Shown: positions 23,352 through 31,940, numbered from the stretch's first letter. The stretch is 39,552 bases of DNA from Shewanella sp. SG41-4 (GCF_014164505.1 NZ_JACJFI010000009.1:1-39552); one strand, 5' to 3'. Program-made: numbers and translations. Notes: generated by a model not told the origin, from the sequence alone.

Positions 23352-25979
23352 CTATTTCACTGAGAGATAGTTAAAGCGTTTACGCAAACGAATGTCGGCA
23401 ACCGATGCGCCAATCATCACTTCAAATTGGCCAGACTCGGCTAACCAGCTATTGGTATTAACGTCCCAAAACGATAAGTCGCGTTGGGTTAGCGTAAAGC
23501 TAGCAGTTTTGGTTTCACCCGCTTTTAACCATAACTTTTCAAAGCCTTTTAGCTCTTTTGCGGGACGCGGTACGCTGGCTTTTACATCGTGTAAATACAA
23601 CTGGGCGACTTCTGCACCATCGACTTTACTGGTGTTGGTAATATCAACCTTGGCTGTAATGGTGTCATCGTCGGCAATATTTGTGCTTGAAAGACGAATG
23701 TTGCTGTAATCAAATTTGCTGTACGACAAACCATGGCCAAAGGCAAATAATGGCGCAATATTTTGTTGTTCAAACCAGCGATAACCAATAAATACCCCTT
23801 CGCTATAAAGTGATTCAGTGGCGTTGTAATCGTTTAACGCGATAGGCGCGGTGTCAGTAAGTTTTCTCGGTAAGGTGATGGGCATTTTACCGCTAGGGTT
23901 TTGATTGCCTAATAACATATCTGCGTAAGCATTGCCGGCTTCCATACCGCCATACCAGCCCCACACTACTGCTTTAGCGTTATCTGCCCACGGCATTTCT
24001 ACCGCAGAGCCGCCAATCATAAACACCACTGTATTTGGATTCGCTTTGAGCAGTTTGGCGATGACCTCATCTTGCTGGCCTGGCAATACCATGTCAGGTC
24101 TGTCGATAGACTCGCGGTCATCGGCATGACTTAAGCCACCAAAGTAGATAACTGCATCGGCTTTCTTGGCTGCGGCTAAATACTCTTGTTCGGTATTGTA
24201 CAAACTGTTGGGCGTCTCCCAGCCTAAGGTGGCTTGCTTGTCGCCTTGGTAACGTAAACTCACCGCGTAAGTCTCACCAGCAGTTAACGTCATCGCTTTA
24301 TTGATAACATGTCCTTGGTCTGCTTGGGTGGTAGTAATTAGCGGTTTATCGTTAATGTACAATGCTACTTGGCCGTCAGCTTTTATGTTAAAACTATGGC
24401 TGCCCGTTTCAAGAGGTTTGATGTTGGCTTTAATGTCGACAAACTGTTTTTGGCCTTTGGCATTAAATTGCGGATCGGCTGTCCATGACTCACTGGCGAG
24501 CTGGGTCATCTTGTTGTCATTGTAATAATTAATTTGCCACGATGGCGTGCCAGTCCAATGACGTGTGGTTAAATAGTCATTGGGTATTGGCATAAATTGG
24601 CTGCTGGCTGGACGCATTAGTTGAATGTCGACCTTGTCACCCAGCTTGGCTTTTAAACCGGCTAATGGGCTGATTTCATAGAGTGCTTTAACTTCTGATG
24701 ATCCGCCACCAAATCCATGGCGTTTATCGGCATTAGGGCCAAGTACCAAGACATGTTTAAGTTTGTCAGCATATAGCGGTAATACCTTGTTATCATTTTT
24801 GAGTAATACAATGCCATTTGCAGCCAGTGTGCGGGCATCATCACGGTGAGCTTGAGTGTTACGCTCGCCGGATAAACGGTGTTTATCCATCATGCCGATG
24901 CTGAGTTGCACCCGTAAAATACGGCGGACTTTATCATCAAGTACTGATACTGGTACTTTGCCAGCGTTAAGCATCTCGAGTAGCGGTTTTGCCATAAAGT
25001 AATCGTCAAAATCAGCGACATCTGTGCCCATTTCAATATCAAGGCCGTTCATGGCGGCATCATAAGTGTTGATGTCGACGTTCCAGTCGGTAAGTAACAC
25101 CCCTTGAAAGCCCCATTCGCCTTTTAAGATAGTATTGACTAAGTGCTCGCTCTGATTGGCGTTAGTGCCTCTAAATTCGTTATAGGCGCCCATGATGGCA
25201 TGTACGTTGGCTTGTTTTACCGCTGCTTCAAACGCTGGTAAATACACTTCACGCAAGGTGCGCTCATCAGGTTTTGCATTGACTTTTGTGCGGTTGAGTT
25301 CTTGGGTATTAAGGGCATAATGCTTTACGGTGGCGCCGACATCATTGGCCTGAATCGCTTTGATTTCGGGCACCACTAAACTCGCCGCTAAAAATGGGTC
25401 TTCACCCATGTATTCAAAGTTACGCCCGTATAACGGTAGGCGCGCGAGGTTTACACCAGGGCCCAAAATAAGATCTTTATTGCGATGACGTGCTTCGGCG
25501 CCAAGCACATTGCCGTGCAGCGTGGCCATGTTGAGATCCCAACTGGCGGCGATTGCGGTTAACGGCGGTAAATAGGTCGAGTAATCGTTAGTCCATCCTG
25601 CGGGAGCCCATGAGTTGCGATCGATTTCGTAGCGCACACCGTGTGGGCCGTCTGACATCCACATTTCATGTATGCCTAAGCGCTCAATAGCAGGTATATG
25701 AAACTTGCCCGCGGCATGAACTAAAGACACTTTTTCCTCTAAGGTTAATTGAGGCAATAAGCGGTTAATGTCATCTTCGACTTGGCTGGTTCGATCGCCA
25801 ATACGCAGCTTTTCATTATCTGGTAACACCGTTAATGCATGTAAGGTTTGTGGGGTAATCGTTGGGTGTGCCGCCAGTGCAGCGTGGCTGAAACCTAGGC
25901 ATATAAGTGATGAAACACATGCTGTAAGCGCTTTCTTTTTATGATTTGACGAGATGTTGCCGTGCTGTGGCTTAGCCAT
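23352..25979 (-). CDS. Exported GH3 beta-glucosidase with PA14 domain
   Basis: The 875-residue protein has a signal peptide (KKKALTACVSSLICLGF, ending AALAA near 37). The GH3 N-terminal barrel covers about 60-390; the nucleophile is Asp298 in GVLLTDWNVD. A PA14 domain inserted at about 470-595 (LYINDKPLI) commonly shapes the substrate pocket. The GH3 C-terminal domain resumes after it, with candidate acid/base Glu623 in DDRESIDRPDM. A fibronectin-III-like domain closes the protein at about 800-872 (VAQLYLHDVKA, KELKGFEKLWL). It should release glucose from beta-glucosides or short beta-glucans in the periplasm or outside. AGGGA lies before the ATG. It is the last gene of the SapC-to-GH3 operon, 15 bases after the DUF6445 gene. 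Confidence 0.93.
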   Translation of the reverse strand: MAKPQHGNISSNHKKKALTACVSSLICLGFSHAALAAHPTITPQTLHALTVLPDNEKLRIGDRTSQVEDDINRLLPQLTLEEKVSLVHAAGKFHIPAIERLGIHEMWMSDGPHGVRYEIDRNSWAPAGWTNDYSTYLPPLTAIAASWDLNMATLHGNVLGAEARHRNKDLILGPGVNLARLPLYGRNFEYMGEDPFLAASLVVPEIKAIQANDVGATVKHYALNTQELNRTKVNAKPDERTLREVYLPAFEAAVKQANVHAIMGAYNEFRGTNANQSEHLVNTILKGEWGFQGVLLTDWNVDINTYDAAMNGLDIEMGTDVADFDDYFMAKPLLEMLNAGKVPVSVLDDKVRRILRVQLSIGMMDKHRLSGERNTQAHRDDARTLAANGIVLLKNDNKVLPLYADKLKHVLVLGPNADKRHGFGGGSSEVKALYEISPLAGLKAKLGDKVDIQLMRPASSQFMPIPNDYLTTRHWTGTPSWQINYYNDNKMTQLASESWTADPQFNAKGQKQFVDIKANIKPLETGSHSFNIKADGQVALYINDKPLITTTQADQGHVINKAMTLTAGETYAVSLRYQGDKQATLGWETPNSLYNTEQEYLAAAKKADAVIYFGGLSHADDRESIDRPDMVLPGQQDEVIAKLLKANPNTVVFMIGGSAVEMPWADNAKAVVWGWYGGMEAGNAYADMLLGNQNPSGKMPITLPRKLTDTAPIALNDYNATESLYSEGVFIGYRWFEQQNIAPLFAFGHGLSYSKFDYSNIRLSSTNIADDDTITAKVDITNTSKVDGAEVAQLYLHDVKASVPRPAKELKGFEKLWLKAGETKTASFTLTQRDLSFWDVNTNSWLAESGQFEVMIGASVADIRLRKRFNYLSVK
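25923..25936. promoter_or_regulatory. Possible LacI-type operator inside the GH3 coding region
   Basis: TGTAAGCGCTTTCT, extended by TTTT, is identical over 18 bases to 35266-35283. It falls in the signal-peptide codons (KKKALTA), so it may be chance; if bound, it would act as a roadblock within the operon. Confidence 0.3.
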
Positions 25980-25994
25980 AACGAGGTCCCTGTG

Positions 25995-26756
25995 TTATTT
26001 GAAATTGATAAAGATATTCGCAGTAAGTCGTCCTGTTTTAGGACTGCTATCGATGTCGGTTGCTGGGTTGACTAACGTCGAGTGGAGTAGGTTACCGGGA
26101 TAAATGACTAAGCGGTTTGGCCGATATTGAACCTGATGATAAAGGGTGTAGTGATCATTACTATCGACCACATAATCAGGCATCAGCGCTTGTTGTGCAT
26201 CGACAACCGGCTGTGCCTGATTAAAGTAATGGTCAATGTTGTGTGGTGTTATCTGTTCATATTGCGTGGCGTTATGGCGAAAAAATCCAGTATCCCCATG
26301 AGCACCATCATTGAGATAGTGCAGAATCGCAAAATAGTGCGGCTCTGGGGTGTCAAAGTGTGGCATGCATTGCAGCGGCAATAAACGTTTTGCAGGCTTG
26401 TCGATAACCGAAAACACGCATTGTTGGGGCTTTAAGCGTAACGAGTGTGACACCTTGTAGGTATCGTATATTAACTGGTATACCGCATTAATCACGTCGA
26501 TTACATATTGCTTGGGCAGCGGTGCGCGCTGCCCTGGATAGTATGAACCTTGGTCTTGATTAAATTGACTATCATCTATCGCAATATCAATTAGCTGCGA
26601 CAGATCTTCGCTAAACTCATCAATGATAATCACCGGGATTTGCTGTTGGCCAATAAATTCAATGTGGGGCGTAAATGGCCCCACATTGATAATACTCTTG
26701 CTTGATAGAGTAATCTTGCTTGATATCGTTCGGTTGTTTGATGAGTCGGTTGTCAT
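25995..26756 (-). CDS. DUF6445 family protein, predicted 2OG-Fe(II) oxygenase-like
   Basis: This is a 253-residue cytoplasmic protein. MPHFDTPEPHYFAILHYLN (131-149) gives an H-x-D pair (His133, Asp135), and YPGNLLHSTLVN gives a distal His225. An Arg follows in TGRLTANIF, the arrangement of iron- and 2-oxoglutarate-binding residues in prolyl-hydroxylase-like folds. The family is recurrent next to tryptophan-halogenase-like genes in TonB-receptor clusters of Proteobacteria. No reaction is established. It is spaced 9 bases from the upstream halogenase gene and 15 from the GH3 gene, so it is in the same operon. Confidence 0.75.
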   Translation of the reverse strand: MTTDSSNNRTISSKITLSSKSIINVGPFTPHIEFIGQQQIPVIIIDEFSEDLSQLIDIAIDDSQFNQDQGSYYPGQRAPLPKQYVIDVINAVYQLIYDTYKVSHSLRLKPQQCVFSVIDKPAKRLLPLQCMPHFDTPEPHYFAILHYLNDGAHGDTGFFRHNATQYEQITPHNIDHYFNQAQPVVDAQQALMPDYVVDSNDHYTLYHQVQYRPNRLVIYPGNLLHSTLVNPATDIDSSPKTGRLTANIFINFK

Positions 26757-26765
26757 GCTACAACC

Positions 26766-28253
26766 TTACATGCTGGTTGATTTACAGTAATGCTGCACAA
26801 AATCATGGTGTGCTGGCAAGGTATCTACTTTACGTTTTACCGTTGCTTTAATGCTGTTTAAAAAGCTGGTTAATTCCGCTTCGTCCATCATGTCGACAAT
26901 AGGATGATATTCTTTCGGCATTAAGCCTTGGCCCATCATCACTTGTATCCACGAGCTTTCGCCAAACAATTCATTGCCGTATTTATAGACTTTGCCTGAT
27001 TGACTGAACATGTCTATACGATGTTGTAATGAGGCTGGAATCGGCATGTTTTTACAGTAACGCCAAAAACGACTGTCTTCGCGATCGGTGACTTTATAAT
27101 GCAAAATAATAAAGTCGCGAATGTTATCCATTTCAACTTTCGTTTGCTGGTTGAATTCAGCAATATCGGCATCAATAATGCCGTGCGACGGAAACAGTTG
27201 TAATAGGCGCACTATGCTGCGTTGGATCATGTGAATGCTGGTGGATTCTAGTGGTTCTAAAAAGCCTGCAGATAAGCCCACTGCGACACAATTTTTGTTC
27301 CAATGTTGACGACGAGTACCGGTTTTAAACTTAATTACACGAGGTTTATTAATCGGTGCGCCTTCAATGTTATTGAGCAATAACTCGGTCGCATCAGCAT
27401 CAGAAATGTATTTACTGCAAAACACTAAACCATTGCCGGTGCGAGTTTGCAGCGGTATACGCCATTGCCAACCTGATTCGCGGGCAATCGATCGAGTGTA
27501 AGGAATAGGTTTTTGTACCGCTTCGGTTTGTACTGCAATGGCACTGTCGCACGGTAACCAGTGGCTCCAATCTTCAAAGCCAGTGTTTAAGGTTTGCTCA
27601 ATAAGCAATGCCTTAAATCCAGTACAATCGATAAATAAATCGCCTTCAATTAACTCGCCATTTTCAAGCTTTAACGCGCGGATATTACCCGTGTCGTCGT
27701 GTTGCAGTACATCGGCAATTTTACCTTCAATTCGGGTCATACCATGTTGTTCGGCAAACTTACGCAAAAACTTAGCGTAAAGGCTCGCATCCATATGGTA
27801 AGCATGGTTGTAATCTTGGTTAGGAAGCACGGCAAATCGGCCTTGGCGAGCAGCTAAATGCTCGGTGCAATAGTCGCCAATGTCACTTACTAGGCCTTGT
27901 TGCTTACCCTTAAGCCAAAAGTGTTGAAAGCCACAAGCCCAGCAGTCTTTACCTAAAAAACCAAATGAATGCAGGTAGTCTTTGTTAACGTCATGCCAGT
28001 TTTCAAACTGGATACCGAGTTTAAAGGTGGCATTGGTGGCCGCCATAACATCTTGTTCTTTTAAGCCCAGTAAACGATGGAAAATATGCAAAGTTGGAAT
28101 GGTTGCTTCACCGACACCAACAGTACCAATTTCATCAGATTCTACTAATACAATTTCAAGATTTTTGCCCAACAGTTTGCTAAAGGCGGCTGCGGCCATC
28201 CAACCTGCGGTTCCACCACCGGCAATGACAACTTTTTTGATTGATTTATTCAT
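26766..28253 (-). CDS. Tryptophan-halogenase-like flavoenzyme 1
   Basis: I choose the second Met (28253), which has AGGA seven bases upstream; the Met at 28262 has the AGGA directly against it. The 495-residue protein has the FAD-binding GGGTAGW near the start, VGVGEATIPT, a Lys equivalent to the catalytic lysine of PrnA/RebH in NATFKLGI (Lys78), the halogenase signature WQWRIP (262-267) and FLEPLES (331-337). These would let it use reduced FAD, O2 and halide to make a lysine-bound halogenating species. A partner flavin reductase is not in the window. The natural substrate is unknown; in this sugar-uptake context free tryptophan is not an obvious one. It is in the SapC-cupin-halogenase-DUF6445-GH3 operon. 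Confidence 0.9.
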   Translation of the reverse strand: MNKSIKKVVIAGGGTAGWMAAAAFSKLLGKNLEIVLVESDEIGTVGVGEATIPTLHIFHRLLGLKEQDVMAATNATFKLGIQFENWHDVNKDYLHSFGFLGKDCWACGFQHFWLKGKQQGLVSDIGDYCTEHLAARQGRFAVLPNQDYNHAYHMDASLYAKFLRKFAEQHGMTRIEGKIADVLQHDDTGNIRALKLENGELIEGDLFIDCTGFKALLIEQTLNTGFEDWSHWLPCDSAIAVQTEAVQKPIPYTRSIARESGWQWRIPLQTRTGNGLVFCSKYISDADATELLLNNIEGAPINKPRVIKFKTGTRRQHWNKNCVAVGLSAGFLEPLESTSIHMIQRSIVRLLQLFPSHGIIDADIAEFNQQTKVEMDNIRDFIILHYKVTDREDSRFWRYCKNMPIPASLQHRIDMFSQSGKVYKYGNELFGESSWIQVMMGQGLMPKEYHPIVDMMDEAELTSFLNSIKATVKRKVDTLPAHHDFVQHYCKSTSM

Positions 28254-28295
28254 CTTGGGCATCCTGTTTGGCTTGATATCTTGCTGTGTTCAGCA

Positions 28296-29318
28296 TTATC
28301 GTTTTAATTTATTGATTAAGTCTGCGCGTATTTTGCGGGCCGTTAATTCGTCTAATGGCTTAGTTTGCATGCCTTTCACATTGTCGGGAATATGACTGTC
28401 ATCGACATCGTCATGATCGAAAATGTAGTGTTCGAATATCGATTTCCATGCTTGGCGCTGAGCTTTAGGCAGAGAGCGTAAGCTTAATATGCTGTGCAAT
28501 AAGGCATTGTTAGGTCGGCCTAAAAAGCCAGGAGTATCGCGCCACCAGTGGGTAATGAGTACGTTAAAGTCATCGACGCCGCGAACATGGTGCCACCACA
28601 TGCTGGGAATAAATAATACATCACCAGGGCTTAGCTCTGCTGTTAGGCTGGCGTCTAATGCCTGCTGAAAACGCGGGAAACGTTCAAAGTCGGGGTTCGC
28701 CATATCAACGAGACTGATGTCTTGTCCACCGGGTGCCAGTTCCATTGGGCCAACATACAAATTACTAATTTGTTCGGGTGGAAATAGGGTAAAAGTGCGT
28801 TTTCCGACCACGTTACACGCTAGGTTTAGCGGAAAGTCATAATGAGCAGCCACCTTGGTTTGATTGCCCAACCAAATGCTGGTTAAAGGTTGCATGGGCG
28901 CTAAATCTAAACTGTTTTGGGCCCCTAAACCGGGTAAACATTGGTGAATGTCGGTCGAGCCCATGTACATTCCGGCAGGCATGTCTTTAATCATTTCTTG
29001 GCTTAATCGGTCAAGCAGTTGATTAAAGTCCAATCGGCCAGCTTGATAATTAAAACCATCAAGTTGTTCATTGTAAAACACTCTACCGTGTTGTTCTGGC
29101 GGGACATAATATGCGGTAACAGGCATGCCTTGATAAAACTGGCGCAGGTAAGTCATTGCGCTTTGTGTAGACTCTAATCCTGCTTGGACTAACGGCCAAT
29201 GGCGACACAATCCCTTAAATACCATCGGTTTGTCGGCATCACGGATTAAGTCGATGACGCTCTCTAATGTACATTCATTGATGTGTTCGACGTGCTGAGT
29301 CTGGGCCGCTGTCATCAC
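28296..29318 (-). CDS. Cupin_8/JmjC-like protein, predicted Fe(II) dioxygenase
   Basis: The 340-residue protein is a cupin-like (JmjC-type) fold. AAHYDFPLNLACNVVGKRTF contains the iron-binding His159-x-Asp161 and the Lys173 position often used for 2-oxoglutarate; FIPSMWWHHV contains distal His243. Relatives of the FIH type hydroxylate protein side chains. A GTG at 29318 is followed by an ATG at 29315, and either could initiate. The gene starts two bases after the SapC stop codon, so translation is probably coupled. It lies in the halogenase operon; its substrate is unknown. Confidence 0.87.
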   Translation of the reverse strand: MMTAAQTQHVEHINECTLESVIDLIRDADKPMVFKGLCRHWPLVQAGLESTQSAMTYLRQFYQGMPVTAYYVPPEQHGRVFYNEQLDGFNYQAGRLDFNQLLDRLSQEMIKDMPAGMYMGSTDIHQCLPGLGAQNSLDLAPMQPLTSIWLGNQTKVAAHYDFPLNLACNVVGKRTFTLFPPEQISNLYVGPMELAPGGQDISLVDMANPDFERFPRFQQALDASLTAELSPGDVLFIPSMWWHHVRGVDDFNVLITHWWRDTPGFLGRPNNALLHSILSLRSLPKAQRQAWKSIFEHYIFDHDDVDDSHIPDNVKGMQTKPLDELTARKIRADLINKLKR

Positions 29319-29320
29319 TA

Positions 29321-30043
29321 TTAACCTTGAGCATTCTTGAGGTTAAGTAAGTCTCGTACATTGCTTTGCGAGGCTAATGTCATGTAAATGGCTTGCAAGT
29401 AACCTTGCTGGTGCAGCTTTGCTAATGCGTCAGCAGACAACCCGGCTAAGGTTTCTTCATTGATGGTATAAAAACCGATCATCTGATTTTTTTGGCCGTT
29501 GTCTAACTCAATATCTAAAGTGAAGGATTCCAGCAATTGATGTTCAATCAAGGCATCGACAAAGCGTTGACCATCTTGTAAACCATGATGGATGACCTCG
29601 AGAATTTCGCCGACTTCATCGAGTAATGGGGTGTTACCACCGTAAGGTAAAAACAAGGCTTCCCCCTCGGTTTCGCTGACTCTAGGGTGGTCTAAGTCCA
29701 CATGAATAACGCGTTGCTGACGCTCTACACCGTCTTCTAGTACGGTTTGTTGGCCAATTAGAAAAGGTTGGCGACGCACAGTAAGCGGCACGTATGATGC
29801 GCTCCAACCTTGATCGCTTAAAAACACGTTATCATTTTGCTGAAAACCAAAAAGTGCCACCGCATAAAACTGACCTGTGGCAGTATCTTTATGAAAAAAG
29901 ATTGGATAATGAGCTTGTACACTGCGAAACTCTTGCGGAAATGTCACGCTATACCAAAGGTTATCGCCAAGTGCTGCAGAGCGATGAGTCATCACTTTTA
30001 AGTCTTTATGTTCAATGCTGTTTAGTAATACATGTTGGCTCAT
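29321..30043 (-). CDS. SapC family protein
   Basis: The 240-residue protein resembles the SapC family (PF07277 type): YPIFFHKDTATGQFYAVALF, then LTVRRQPFLIG and EAEALFLPYGG-like (GEALFLPYGGNTP). The family name comes from a Campylobacter S-layer-associated gene, but homologues in halogenase/TonB-receptor clusters are cytoplasmic proteins of unknown role. No signal peptide or membrane segment is seen here. TAGGA lies eight bases before the ATG. It is the first gene of the tight five-gene operon ending with GH3; a 135-base gap with a palindrome separates it from the upstream halogenase gene. Confidence 0.85.
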   Translation of the reverse strand: MSQHVLLNSIEHKDLKVMTHRSAALGDNLWYSVTFPQEFRSVQAHYPIFFHKDTATGQFYAVALFGFQQNDNVFLSDQGWSASYVPLTVRRQPFLIGQQTVLEDGVERQQRVIHVDLDHPRVSETEGEALFLPYGGNTPLLDEVGEILEVIHHGLQDGQRFVDALIEHQLLESFTLDIELDNGQKNQMIGFYTINEETLAGLSADALAKLHQQGYLQAIYMTLASQSNVRDLLNLKNAQG

Positions 30044-30067
30044 TTTAATGTCCTATCTTGTTCGTTC

Positions 30068-30082
30068 AAATACGTCGTATTT
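30068..30082. promoter_or_regulatory. 15-bp palindrome upstream of SapC gene
   Basis: AAATACG and CGTATTT flank a single central base, 25 bases upstream of the SapC start. It resembles a regulator site but differs from the TGTAAGCGCTTACA operators. Without a T tract a terminator is unlikely. Confidence 0.35.
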
Positions 30083-30178
30083 TTATGATGATGGTACGTG
30101 AATATTTTCTGTATTTTTGTATGTAATCTTGTCTGTTATCGCATTTTCGCTGCTTGTTGCCGTTATCTATGCCATCTA

Positions 30179-31756
30179 TCACAGCTTAGGGAAACCATAC
30201 TGCGCCACTTTATCGAGTAAGGTGCGATTACTCGGCAGATTTTTAGCAAGAACTTGAGTGCGCTGTTGATTGTCATTAAACAGTCGCTGTGCCAATTGTT
30301 GCATAGACGGCTTTACATGAGTGGGTAATTGGGTGTTAAAACCCATGCCATAAAGTACATATTGAAAACTGGCCGCCGGAAATAGTGCTTCTTTATAACT
30401 AATATCATGTTGGCTTGGTGTTTGATAACGCCATAATTCCAGCATGGCTTGTAAGCTGTCGGGAATAGAGTTGGGATCGCGATGGTCACGCCAATAGTCA
30501 TCCACTTCACGTTGGCTTATTACATAATGCAGCTTTAAAAAGTCGATAATCTGTTGCCAGTGTAGTTGGTAGCGCTCGTTGACTCGCGCAGCAATAGTGT
30601 CCATCACCATACGGTTTGGTGGTAATTGTTGGGCTAAGGTCGATGCAGTCCATTCGATTAATGCCAAAGCCGACGCTTCTAGTGGTTCAATAAACCCTGC
30701 TGCCATTCCGATAGCGATACAGTTATTTTGCCAGCATTTAGCCCGATATCCAGGGTTAATAGTGAGTTGTCTCGGTTCAAGTTTGTCAGCTGCAGCGCCA
30801 TCAACACCTAGGTAATTAAACAGCGTTTGCTGGGCATCAGCAACATTGGTGTGGCTTGATGAATAAACATAACCCACGCCTTTGCGTGTCGGCAGGCCAA
30901 TATCCCAAATCCAACCATTTGATTGAGCTGTTGAGTGTGTGCAAGACGCGATAGGAGTATTAACATCAGAATAGGGGACTTGTATCGCCAGAGCACGGTC
31001 GTTAAACAGCACCGATTTTTGACATAAAAAGGGCACTTGCAAATGCTCACCTAACAGCAGTGATTTTGCACCAGTGCAGTCAATAAATAACTGGCCACTA
31101 ATTTCGCCATTCTGCTTGGTAATGAGTTTGTCGATGTCACCATGTTGGTTATTAATAATTTGGCTGACATGATCGCGAATATGGGTGACGCCGAGTTTTT
31201 GAGTACAATGTTCGGTGAGTAACTGACTAAACTTTGCGGCATTAAGGTGATAGCCGTAATTATTTTGGAAATGATACTGGGCAGTGGCAATGCTTTTTGG
31301 GGCTAAACCCTGCTGAGTTAATACTTGCTGGCTGCTGACGGCTTCGGCAAAACTGACTTGTTCAGCATGAGGCAACCAATATGGGCATAAGTCGAGTTCT
31401 TGGTGGCCGTGCGGCAAACTAAATGGATGTAAATAACTGTCTGCGACGTTGCTTTGTGGGTCTGTGCACCAATTAATAAATCGTGACCCTTGTTTAAAAC
31501 TGGCATCACATTGGCGAATAAAATCGTTTTCATCGATACCCATTTTACTCAGGGTTGAGCGCATAGAAGGCCAAGTGCCTTCACCTACGCCAATGGTGGC
31601 GACATCGGGTGATTCGATTAAGGTAATATTGAGTTTGGGAGAGTGAGCTAAAACACCGTTATCAACATTATGTTCAGCGGCCAACAAACCAGCAGTTATC
31701 CAACCAGCGGTGCCGCCTCCAACGATGACTATTTCGGTTATTGGTTTTTGCATCAT
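30179..31756 (-). CDS. Tryptophan-halogenase-like flavoenzyme 2
   Basis: The 525-residue protein has VGGGTAGW (12-19), VGEGTWPSMR (58-66 region) in place of VGEATIPT, the catalytic-type Lys88 in DASFKQGSRF, and FIEPLE (355-360). The usual WxWxIP signature appears as WIWDIG (282-287), so the proline is replaced. It is thus a different subfamily from the halogenase at 26766-28253, with about 30 more residues. The flavin and lysine machinery for hypohalite chemistry is present, but the variant signature leaves open whether it halogenates. It is preceded by a terminator for the receptor gene and so likely has its own promoter, with a degenerate operator-like site at 31851. Confidence 0.88.
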   Translation of the reverse strand: MMQKPITEIVIVGGGTAGWITAGLLAAEHNVDNGVLAHSPKLNITLIESPDVATIGVGEGTWPSMRSTLSKMGIDENDFIRQCDASFKQGSRFINWCTDPQSNVADSYLHPFSLPHGHQELDLCPYWLPHAEQVSFAEAVSSQQVLTQQGLAPKSIATAQYHFQNNYGYHLNAAKFSQLLTEHCTQKLGVTHIRDHVSQIINNQHGDIDKLITKQNGEISGQLFIDCTGAKSLLLGEHLQVPFLCQKSVLFNDRALAIQVPYSDVNTPIASCTHSTAQSNGWIWDIGLPTRKGVGYVYSSSHTNVADAQQTLFNYLGVDGAAADKLEPRQLTINPGYRAKCWQNNCIAIGMAAGFIEPLEASALALIEWTASTLAQQLPPNRMVMDTIAARVNERYQLHWQQIIDFLKLHYVISQREVDDYWRDHRDPNSIPDSLQAMLELWRYQTPSQHDISYKEALFPAASFQYVLYGMGFNTQLPTHVKPSMQQLAQRLFNDNQQRTQVLAKNLPSNRTLLDKVAQYGFPKL

Positions 31757-31850
31757 CTTTACCTACGCTTTTGGCGTGATTATTATTTTTATTCTGATGA
31801 ATCTAAAAATCTGATTGCTTAAAGAACGCGTTAGCTAGCATTCAATAAAA

Positions 31851-31864
31851 TGTAAGCACATTCA
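31851..31864. promoter_or_regulatory. Degenerate LacI-type operator candidate
   Basis: TGTAAGCACATTCA agrees with the palindrome TGTAAGCGCTTACA at 11 of 14 positions, the left half perfectly. It lies 95 bases upstream of the second halogenase start. The rest of the 316-base gap (31757-32072) holds the receptor terminator and a weaker GAGGTG/CACCTC stem at 31960-31982. Confidence 0.35.
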
Positions 31865-31915
31865 AGTAATAGTTTTTTTATATTTTTGCGTTCATGGCTT
31901 CAAACAGCTAGGCGC

Positions 31916-31940
31916 AAAAAAAAGTAACGTCCTTGTTACT
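31916..31940 (-). terminator. Rho-independent terminator of the TonB receptor gene
   Basis: Read on the minus strand, AGTAAC-AAGGAC-GTTACT is followed by a run of T residues (eight in all). It lies 133 bases after the receptor stop codon. Confidence 0.75.

Noticed and set aside
27786..27815. GCATCCA inside the halogenase gene
   Set aside because: It lies in coding sequence on the opposite strand and has no CGT box at the required distance.
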